From assembly GCF_013003915.1 (NCBI RefSeq), contig NZ_JABAIV010000002.1:620001-684000 (forward strand): a DNA stretch of 64,000 nucleotides, in the 5' to 3' direction. This document shows, piece by piece, positions 57,751-64,000 of this stretch. Made by a program: the position numbers and the translations under genes. Position 1 is the stretch's first letter, and each line of letters starts with the position of its first letter. The stretch comes from Telluria aromaticivorans (GTDB lineage: Bacteria; Pseudomonadota; Gammaproteobacteria; Burkholderiales; Burkholderiaceae_D). The notes under the pieces were generated by a model that did not search any database, had not been told where the DNA came from, and saw only the letters and a list, made by a program, of their open reading frames with translations.

Positions 57751-57945
57751 AAAAAAAAGCGCACCCTGGGTGCGCTCCAATTCGGATCACGTTTCCGGCC
57801 GTTTAGCTGTGCCAACGGCTTCTGTAAAACGTGTGTCTCCTCGAATGTCTCCGGTACTAAGACCGTGTTTTATTTAGTACTCCCCAAAACCTTGCTGTGT
57901 TCTGTACGCCTACGCACCAAGCTAGTGCGTGAAGGCCCCATCATA
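57751..57945 (-). ncRNA. Candidate structured small RNA with promoter and terminator
   Basis: On the minus strand a TATAAT-like TATGAT (57940-57945) precedes about 183 bases ending in an intrinsic terminator (stem GCGCACCC/GGGTGCGC, 57759-57775, then eight T). Between them are three further stems in series: ACGCAC/GTGCGT (57912-57930), GTACTAA/TTAGTAC (57854-57880), and CACGTTT/AAACGTG (57788-57833) enclosing GCCGTT/AACGGC (57798-57819). No protein of note is encoded. The -35 element is weak. It could instead be the 3' region of the dctP transcript. It does not match 6S, SRP or tmRNA features that I know. Confidence 0.5.
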
Positions 57946-58074
57946 ACGCAAGCTTTCTGCTCAGGCGTATCTTTTTGGCCACATTACTTTAATTATTTTA
58001 CTTATGAAGAATTCGCATGAGCGTTCGCTTCGTGCGTGTCATATCCATGTCATCCAGCCGCGATGGCAGGCCGC

Positions 58075-59073
58075 TCAGCGGGCCACCTCCTGGCGGATCG
58101 CGCCGACCACGTCCTTGCCGATCCGCCCTTCCATTTGCGTGTATACCGGCGCCATCGCCCGGCGCCAGGCCGCCTCCTGCGCCGGGGTCAGCGTATGGAT
58201 GGTGGTCTTGCCCGAGCGCCGGATCGCTTCCAGCGCCTCGTCATTGGTGCGCTGGGCGATGGTTTTCTCGTAGGTAGTGGCATCGACCATCGCCCGCTCC
58301 AGGGTCGAGCGGATGTCACGAGGCAAGCCGTCCCAGAACTTCTTGTTGACGATGACGGCGTAGCCGAGATAGCCGTGGTTCGACACCGTCAGGTGCGCCT
58401 GCGATTCGTGCATACGCTGGGTAAACATGTTCGAGGGCGTGTTCTCGGTGCCTTCCACCACGCCGTCGCGCAGGGCCGGGGCGGTTTCCGAAAAGGCCAG
58501 GGCCAGCGGCTGGGCACCGAGGGCGCGCATCTGCGCGTCCAGTACTTTCGAGGCCTGGATGCGCATGCGCAGGCCGCGGAAATCCCGTGGTTCCAGCAGC
58601 GGCTTGTTGGCCGACATGATCTTGAAACCATTGTCCCAATAGGCCAGGCCGGTGATGCCTTTCGGCTCGAGCTTGCGCAGCAGGTTGCGGCCGATACGGC
58701 CTTCCAGCACCGCGTACAAGGCCTTCTTGGATGGGAAGATATACGGCAGGTCGAAGGCTTCGAATTCCTTCACGCCCAGCGGCGAGAACTTGGCCAGCGA
58801 AGGCGCCAGCATCTGCACCGCGCCGAGCTGCAGGGCTTCGAGCTCCTCGCGGTCCCTGTAGAGCTGGCTGTTCGGGTAGACTTCGACTTTCACCCGGCCC
58901 TCCGTGCGCTGCTCGGCCAGCGCCCTGAAGCGCTCGGCGGCCCGCCCTTTCGGCGTATCGGGCGCGACCACGTGGCTGAACTTGATGACGATCGGCGCCT
59001 GGGCCCGGGCGCACGGATGGGCGCAGGCAAGAAGTGCGGCGAGGAGCGCGGCAGCCAGGGCGTTCATGTACAT
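58075..59073 (-). CDS. dctP: TRAP-type C4-dicarboxylate transporter, periplasmic binding protein
   Basis: A solute-binding protein of about 332 residues. The signal peptide MYMNALAAALLAALLACAHPCARAQ starts at 59073. The mature part begins IVIKFSHVVAPDTPKGRAAERF, typical of DctP, and contains VEVYPNSQLYRDREELEALQLGAVQMLAPS and the Arg-containing GLRMRIQASKVLDAQMRALGAQPLALAFSE that binds the carboxylate. No DctQ/DctM membrane genes lie nearby. It is divergent from a sensor kinase/response regulator pair resembling DctS/DctR, its likely controllers. The upstream in-frame ATGs lack signal-peptide logic. Confidence 0.93.
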   Translation of the reverse strand: MYMNALAAALLAALLACAHPCARAQAPIVIKFSHVVAPDTPKGRAAERFRALAEQRTEGRVKVEVYPNSQLYRDREELEALQLGAVQMLAPSLAKFSPLGVKEFEAFDLPYIFPSKKALYAVLEGRIGRNLLRKLEPKGITGLAYWDNGFKIMSANKPLLEPRDFRGLRMRIQASKVLDAQMRALGAQPLALAFSETAPALRDGVVEGTENTPSNMFTQRMHESQAHLTVSNHGYLGYAVIVNKKFWDGLPRDIRSTLERAMVDATTYEKTIAQRTNDEALEAIRRSGKTTIHTLTPAQEAAWRRAMAPVYTQMEGRIGKDVVGAIRQEVAR

Positions 59074-59207
59074 GACGGTGTCGGTTCTTCCTGGTGAGGA
59101 CATTAGAATGCATCCAGTCTGCGCGGCCTTGGCCTGGGCCGCCATCGTGGACTTCCACAATCGCCCGACAGTGTAACGGAGGCCGGAGCCCTTGAAGACT
59201 TTCCCCC

Positions 59208-61223
59208 ATGATTAAGCAGCCTGAGCAGCCTCCCTTCCCGCCGCCCGCCGCGCCGAGGGCCACCGAGCGCGTACGCTCGTGGCGCTGGCTGGTGCCGGTG
59301 CTGCTGGTGCTGCTGTTCCTGGCGGTGCTGATCTGGCTGCCATGGCAGGCGCGCCAGATGGAAGCCACCGAGCGCCAAGAGCAATTGATCGCGGACACGC
59401 TGTGGGTCGAGCAGACCCTGCGCTTCGAACTGGCGCGCAGCGAAGAGGCGCTGACCAACCTCGGCGCCGACCTGGTCAACCGTCCGCCCTCACCGACTGC
59501 CCTGCAGGCGCGCTTCAAGCAGATGTTCAACAACGGCCACGAACTGGTGCGCGTGGTCTGGTACGGCCCCGATGGCAAGGTGAGGGCCAGCCACGGCCTG
59601 GAGCCGTCCACGCTACTCCCCGCGCCGACCCGGCTCGCGGCCGACGTGGCCGCCGCCACCCGGCGCGCCCGCTACAGCGAGCCCTACGGCGCCACGCCCA
59701 CCTCACCGGGTCTGCTCGATTTCTACCTGCCGCTGTATGCGGATGGCCAGCCGGCCGGCAGCCTGGTCGCCACCTACAGCCTGCAGGTGCTGCTCGACGA
59801 AACCGTGCCCTGGTGGTTCGCCCAGGACAATGCCCTTAGCCTGCTCGACCGCGAGGACCGCACCGTTGCCCGACGCGCGGCCGGCGGCCCGGGACGCGGC
59901 GTCTACACGCACCGGCGCGAGCTCGACTTGCCGGGCGCACTCGTCGTGCTGTCCACCGACAGCGTGAAACGCGCGCCGCAACTGCTGCCGAATTTGCTGG
60001 TGGGCTCGGTGATCGTGCTGGCGCTCGGCCTGGTGCTGAGCCTGGGGGCGCTGTGGCGCCACATCTCGCGCACCCTGGCGGCCGAGGCCGCGCTGCGCCA
60101 GCAGATGGCCTTCCGCACCGCGATGGAAAACTCCCTGATCACCGGCCTGCGGGCGCGCGACCTGGAAGGCCGCGTCACTTATGTGAACCGCGCCTTCTGC
60201 GAGATCGTCGGCCTGCCGCAAGAAGAACTGGTCGGCAAGAAGCCGCCCATGGCCTATTGGGCGCCGGAAGTGATGGCCGAATACGAGGAGCGCTTCCGCG
60301 GCGTGCTCGCAGGGAATATCACGCCCCAGTTCGAGACCGTGTTCCAGCGCCCGGATGGCGTACGGGTGCCGGTGCTGGTGTTCGAAGCGCCGCTGGTGGA
60401 CGCCAACGGCCGCCAGTCGGGCTGGATGAGTTCGGTGCAGGACATCACCGACCGCAAGCGCGCCGAAGAACTCAACCGCCAGCAGCAGGAAAAGCTCGAA
60501 GCCAGCGCGCGCCTGGCGACCATGGGCGAGATCTCGTCGATGCTGGCGCACGAGCTGAACCAGCCGCTGGCGGCGATTTCGAGCTATACGGCCGGCGCGC
60601 TCAACGTGCTCGAGCGCTCCACCCAGGCGGGCGAGCCGGTCAATCCGGGCATGCTCAGGCATGCGCTGGACCAGGCCCGCCAGCAGGCCCAGCGGGCCGG
60701 CCAGATCATCCGCAGCGTGCATGAATTCGTGAAGAAGCGCGAACCGCGGCGCGAGCTGGTGACTATCCGCAGCGTGATCGACGGCGTGCATGCGCTGGTC
60801 GAGCTGCAGGCGCGCCAGGCCAATGTCGTGCTGCGTATCGAGCAGGCCCCGCAATTGCCGCCGGTGCTGGCCGACCGCGTGCTGCTGGAACAGGTGCTGC
60901 TCAACCTGACGCGCAATGCGATCGAGGCGATGCAGGACACGCGACTAGAGATGCGCGTGCTGCGCATTGCTGCGGCCCAGGCCGATGGGCAGGTGACGGT
61001 GTCGGTGATCGACCGCGGCCACGGCATCGCGCCGGAAGTGGCGGCCGGCCTGTTCTCGCCCTTCTATTCGACCAAGGCCGAAGGCATGGGCATGGGCCTG
61101 TCGATCTGCCGCACCGCGATCGAGTTCCATGGCGGCACCTTGAGCCATGCGCCGAACCCGGGCGGCGGCACCATCTTCACCTTCGCATTGCCGGCGCAAG
61201 CGGCGGGCGGGGCGCTGGGCTAA
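59208..61223 (+). CDS. PAS-containing sensor histidine kinase, DctS-like
   Basis: A 671-residue inner-membrane sensor. Membrane helices at about 26-45 and 264-285 enclose a periplasmic double-PAS-like sensor domain. A cytoplasmic PAS domain (about 305-420, DLEGRVTYVNRAFCEIVGLPQEELVGK) is followed by the H-box GEISSMLAHELNQPLAAISSY with His448, then the ATP domain with N-box (NLTRNAIEAM), DRGHGIAPE and GMGMGLSICRTAIEFHGG. This is the DctS/DctB layout. It faces dctP and is followed by the matching regulator 65 bp later. Confidence 0.93.
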   Translation: MIKQPEQPPFPPPAAPRATERVRSWRWLVPVLLVLLFLAVLIWLPWQARQMEATERQEQLIADTLWVEQTLRFELARSEEALTNLGADLVNRPPSPTALQARFKQMFNNGHELVRVVWYGPDGKVRASHGLEPSTLLPAPTRLAADVAAATRRARYSEPYGATPTSPGLLDFYLPLYADGQPAGSLVATYSLQVLLDETVPWWFAQDNALSLLDREDRTVARRAAGGPGRGVYTHRRELDLPGALVVLSTDSVKRAPQLLPNLLVGSVIVLALGLVLSLGALWRHISRTLAAEAALRQQMAFRTAMENSLITGLRARDLEGRVTYVNRAFCEIVGLPQEELVGKKPPMAYWAPEVMAEYEERFRGVLAGNITPQFETVFQRPDGVRVPVLVFEAPLVDANGRQSGWMSSVQDITDRKRAEELNRQQQEKLEASARLATMGEISSMLAHELNQPLAAISSYTAGALNVLERSTQAGEPVNPGMLRHALDQARQQAQRAGQIIRSVHEFVKKREPRRELVTIRSVIDGVHALVELQARQANVVLRIEQAPQLPPVLADRVLLEQVLLNLTRNAIEAMQDTRLEMRVLRIAAAQADGQVTVSVIDRGHGIAPEVAAGLFSPFYSTKAEGMGMGLSICRTAIEFHGGTLSHAPNPGGGTIFTFALPAQAAGGALG

Positions 61224-61288
61224 AATCCGCCATGCGGCGTTTGCCGCCATGACAACAACAAGGGCCACGCCCGACCAGGAGACACCAC

Positions 61289-61870
61289 ATGCTGCACATC
61301 GTCGACGACGAAGACGTCATTCGCGACGCACTGGCCTGGCTGGCGCAGTCGCGCGGCCTGCCGGCGCGCGGCTATGCGAGCGGCGAGGAATTCCTCGACG
61401 CCGCCAAGGCGCCCGGTCTCGAGGGCGACTGCGTGCTGCTCGACGTGCGCATGCCCGGCATGAACGGCATCGCGGTTTTTGACCAGTTGTCAAAACTTGG
61501 CCTGATTGCGCGCCTGCCGGTGATTTTCCTGACCGGCCACGGCGACGTGCCGATGGCGGTGGATTCCCTCAAGCGCGGCGCCTTCGACTTCTTCGAGAAA
61601 CCGTTCAACGACAATGTGCTGATGGACCGGGTGGAAGAAGCCATGGCCGCATCGCGCAAGGCGGCTGCGGCGGCCGTGGTGCAGGCGCGTTTGGCCACGC
61701 TGTCGGCGCGCGAGCGCGAAGTGCTCGACCTGATCCTGGCCGGGATGATGAACAAGGTCGTGGCGGACAAGCTCGGGATCAGCATGCGTACGGTGGAAGT
61801 GCACCGGGCGCATATTTTTGACAAGATGCAGGTGAAGACGGCGGTGGAGCTGGCGGGCCTGCTCAAGTAG
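61289..61870 (+). CDS. Response regulator, FixJ/DctR type
   Basis: A 193-residue regulator. The receiver domain has Asp6, Asp7, the phosphoacceptor Asp52 (LLDVRMPG), Thr82 and Lys104. The C-terminal LuxR-type HTH has LSAREREVLDLILAGMMNKVVADKLGISMRTVEVHRAHIFDKM. The single-domain-plus-HTH form resembles DctR of Rhodobacter, which activates the dctP operon with DctS. The ATG has AGGAGA upstream. It probably activates dctP. Confidence 0.94.
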   Translation: MLHIVDDEDVIRDALAWLAQSRGLPARGYASGEEFLDAAKAPGLEGDCVLLDVRMPGMNGIAVFDQLSKLGLIARLPVIFLTGHGDVPMAVDSLKRGAFDFFEKPFNDNVLMDRVEEAMAASRKAAAAAVVQARLATLSAREREVLDLILAGMMNKVVADKLGISMRTVEVHRAHIFDKMQVKTAVELAGLLK

Positions 61871-61998
61871 CGCGGGCGGCTTCGCCGCCCGCGCGTTCAA
61901 ACCGTCGTGGCTCCGTCGAACGGTGATTATATTCGGGCACTGGTTGAACGCGCGGGCGCAGGACAGTCCACAGGACTGTCCTGCGCTGCCCACCCTAC
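61871..61998. repeat. Interspersed repeat, copy R5
   Basis: CGGGCGGC/GCCGCCCG hairpin and CGCGTTCAA (61871-61900), then TTGAACGCG, GGACAGTCC-type hairpin and CCACCCTAC (61944-61998). The left end lacks the GTAGGGTGG terminus, probably cut by the end of the upstream gene. Confidence 0.85.
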
Positions 61999-62152
61999 GG
62001 GCCGGCGACGGATTCCAGTGAACCTTCCTACTCTCTATTTCCTCCCGAAAACGCATCCCAAGCGTCCCGGCTATTTGAACGAAGCCTTGTAAAATGCACG
62101 CGAACGCGCCGCAGCCTTACCTGCCGCAGCGCACTTGCATCGAGGAATAGCC

Positions 62153-62533
62153 ATGAGCGAAAAGACAGTTGCAGACAAGATGTTTTTGAAGACGGCGAAG
62201 TCGATCCAGGTCATCAACGGCCAGGTTCATCCGACCGTGGTGGCCCAGCTGCCCACCGAACTCATCAAGGAAGGCGACGGCCCCTTCGACGTCATCCTGC
62301 TGTTCGCCCTGAACCGCAAGGAGCTCGAGCAGTATCTGCCCGCCGCCAAGGAACGCCTCGGCGACAAGGGCTCGCTGTGGATCGCCTACCTCAAGCAGAC
62401 CGCCTCCAAGGCCACCGACATCAACCGCGATTCGATCAACGCCTATGCCAAGGAAAACGGCATCACCGGCGTGGCGATGATTTCCATCGATCTTGACTGG
62501 TCGGCGCTGCGCCTGAAGCGCATCGAGTTATGA
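62153..62533 (+). CDS. DUF3052-like protein
   Basis: A 126-residue protein of unknown function. The segments FDVILLFALNRKELEQYLPAAKERLGDKGSLWIAYLKQ and IDLDWSALRLKRIEL recall DUF3052 proteins, which have no assigned role. There is no signal peptide or membrane helix. The start at 62153 has AGGA eight bases upstream. The 3' end overlaps the convergent queG by 6 bp. Confidence 0.65.
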   Translation: MSEKTVADKMFLKTAKSIQVINGQVHPTVVAQLPTELIKEGDGPFDVILLFALNRKELEQYLPAAKERLGDKGSLWIAYLKQTASKATDINRDSINAYAKENGITGVAMISIDLDWSALRLKRIEL

Positions 62534-63622
62534 AGCGTGGCGGCTGAGCGCCCAGGCCACGTGTTCGCGCACCAGTTCCGACGGATGAGCGGCGCGTGAA
62601 TGCAGCGCGGCCACGATGGCCGCGTCGCCCTTGCCGGCCGGGCTGGCGGCTGCATTGCCCAGTCCCACCGCCAGGTTGCGCAGCCAGCGCTCGTGGCCGA
62701 TGCGCCGGATCGGGCTGCCTTCGGTGCGGCGGTTGAATTCCTCTTCTTCCCACGCGAACAGCGCGACCAGGCTGGATTCGCCCAGGCCGTTGCGCTCGTC
62801 GAAATCCGGCAACGACGCCCGTTGCGCGAACTTGTTCCATGGACAGACGAGCTGGCAGTCGTCGCAACCATAGATGCGGTTGCCGATCAGCGGGCGCAGC
62901 TCTTCCGGGATGCTGCCCTTGAGTTCAATGGTGAGATAGGAAATGCAGCGCCGCGCATCGAGCCGGCCGGGGCCGAGGATGGCCTGGGTCGGGCAGACCT
63001 CGATACAGGCCTGGCAGCCGCCGCAGTGGGCGCCGGTCGGCGGGTCCACGGGCAGCGGAATATCCACCAGGATTTCGCCGATGAAGAAGGTCGAGCCGGC
63101 CGCGCGCGACAGCAGCAGGGTGTGCTTGCCGCGCCAGCCCAGGCCCGCTTTTTCGGCGAGGGGCAATTCCATCACCGGCGCCGAGTCGGTGAACACGCGG
63201 TAGCCCAGCTCGCCCACCGCCGTTTTCACCCGTTCGGCCAGCGCCGCCAGCCGGTTGCGCAGCACCTTGTGGTAGTCGCGGCCCCGCGCATACACCGAGA
63301 CCACGGCGGCGCCGGGTTCGCGCTGGCGCGCGGCCTCTTCGCCACGCCACTCTTCGCCGCGGGTCATCGGCAGATAATCCATGCGCGCCACGATGGCGCG
63401 CACCGTGCCGGGCACCAGTTCGCCCGGGCGCGCACGCTTCATGCCGTGGCTTGCCATATAATCCATCTCGCCATGGCAGCCCGCATCCAGCCAGGCCTGC
63501 AGCCCGGCTTCCGCATGCGCCAGGTCGATGTCGGCGATGCGCACGTCGGCAAAACCGAGCTCAAGGCCCCAGGCCTTGATGGCGCGTGCGAGTTCGGGCA
63601 GGTCTGGGGAAGTGGTCGGCAT
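62528..63622 (-). CDS. queG: Epoxyqueuosine reductase QueG
   Basis: A 364-residue cobalamin- and iron-sulfur-dependent enzyme that reduces epoxyqueuosine to queuosine at tRNA position 34. The two [4Fe-4S] motifs are GAHCGGCQACIEVCPTQAI and YGCDDCQLVCPWNKFA. The N-terminal part is typical (LGFADVRIADIDLAHAEAGLQAWLDAGCHGEMDYMASHGMKRARP). It is divergent from tsaE, as in many proteobacteria. Confidence 0.96.
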   Translation of the reverse strand: MPTTSPDLPELARAIKAWGLELGFADVRIADIDLAHAEAGLQAWLDAGCHGEMDYMASHGMKRARPGELVPGTVRAIVARMDYLPMTRGEEWRGEEAARQREPGAAVVSVYARGRDYHKVLRNRLAALAERVKTAVGELGYRVFTDSAPVMELPLAEKAGLGWRGKHTLLLSRAAGSTFFIGEILVDIPLPVDPPTGAHCGGCQACIEVCPTQAILGPGRLDARRCISYLTIELKGSIPEELRPLIGNRIYGCDDCQLVCPWNKFAQRASLPDFDERNGLGESSLVALFAWEEEEFNRRTEGSPIRRIGHERWLRNLAVGLGNAAASPAGKGDAAIVAALHSRAAHPSELVREHVAWALSRHAS

Positions 63623-63673
63623 GGCAGGATCAACAACACGGCGCGGTGTGCGCTCAACTCGCTATTTTATTCG

Positions 63674-64000
63674 ATGCAGTCTTTCAAAGCCTACCTCCCC
63701 GACGAAACCGCCACCGCCGCACTGGGCGCGGCCTTGGCACGCGCGCTCCAGCCCGGCCTGGTGATCTACCTGCACGGCGACCTCGGCGCCGGCAAGACCG
63801 CCCTCACCCGCGCCCTGATCCAGGCCGCCGGCCATACCGGTACCGTCAAGAGCCCGACCTATACCTTGTCGGAACCCTATCGCGTGACGGTCGACGGCGA
63901 GCCGGTCAACGTGATCCATTACGACCTGTACCGGATGTCGAGCCCGGAAGAATTCCTGGATGCGGGTTTTCGCGAAGATTTCGACGGCAAGAACGTCTGC
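63674..64000 (+). CDS. tsaE: tRNA threonylcarbamoyladenosine biosynthesis ATPase TsaE, N-terminal part
   Basis: The first 109 residues of TsaE, the ATPase partner of TsaD and TsaB. The P-loop is GDLGAGKTALTRAL, followed by VKSPTYTLSEPY and HYDLYRMSSPEEFLDAGF. The gene runs past the right end of the window. It begins 51 bp from the divergent queG start. Confidence 0.95.
   Translation, partial: MQSFKAYLPDETATAALGAALARALQPGLVIYLHGDLGAGKTALTRALIQAAGHTGTVKSPTYTLSEPYRVTVDGEPVNVIHYDLYRMSSPEEFLDAGFREDFDGKNVC

Noticed and set aside
57866..57943. 24-codon open frame inside the candidate small RNA
   Set aside because: Its ATG overlaps the predicted -10 element, so it would lie outside the transcript.
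57751..57945. 6S RNA, SRP RNA or tmRNA
   Set aside because: The stems are serial rather than a single rod, the SRP tetraloop region is missing, and no tRNA-like ends are present.

Overview
The window is about 64 kb of high-GC chromosome that reads as a betaproteobacterium of the Oxalobacteraceae type (Massilia/Duganella-like). That placement is an inference from the rpsU-yqeY-dnaG-rpoD block with a tRNA-Ile2 next to rpoD, the protein sequences and the base composition; no database search was possible. No phage, plasmid or IS transposase gene was seen.

Layout. 1-2654: partial metR divergent from metE. 2755-8622: a 1955-residue signalling protein (kinase-like C-lobe, AAA/NACHT-type ATPase, helical repeats, GAF, PAS, GGDEF, EAL). 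8568-15623 (minus): efflux operon of membrane-fusion lipoprotein, RND pump, TolC-like channel and patatin-like lipoprotein. 15845-17310: two tandem TetR regulators. 17517-27394 (plus): AI-2E-type transporter, then extradiol dioxygenase, FAH-family hydrolase, quinone-oxidoreductase-like enzyme, acyl-CoA ligase, flavoprotein hydroxylase and outer-membrane aromatic channel; this looks like an undescribed meta-cleavage route for an aromatic acid. The efflux operon promoter and two promoters of the catabolic block carry the same 17-bp-phased TGTCA-N3-TGACA operator units, which ties pump, transporter and catabolism to one TetR-type regulator. 27465-33167: more regulators, azoreductase, pirin, a decayed fumarylacetoacetase gene and a small outer-membrane barrel; a 29-bp dyad occurs at both ends of this stretch.

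33404-39000 is the housekeeping core: tRNA-Ile(CAU), rpoD, dnaG, yqeY, rpsU. Then come a BaiN-type flavoprotein, a four-gene chaperone-usher operon with two DUF4402 pilin-like subunits (40530-45243), ybiB, aroG, tsaD, two endonuclease/exonuclease/phosphatase-fold proteins, a FrnE-type DsbA protein, plsY, ybaK, a second GGDEF/EAL protein with an altered EAL metal site, xerD, ogt, a candidate structured small RNA, dctP divergent from a DctS/DctR-like two-component pair, a DUF3052-like protein, queG and the start of tsaE.

Five intergenic gaps between 38 and 62 kb carry one interspersed repeat family (GTAGGGTGG ends, CGCGTTCAA internal ends). Translation starts in the efflux/catabolic region are often GTG with strong Shine-Dalgarno sequences, and several starts were moved inward for that reason.
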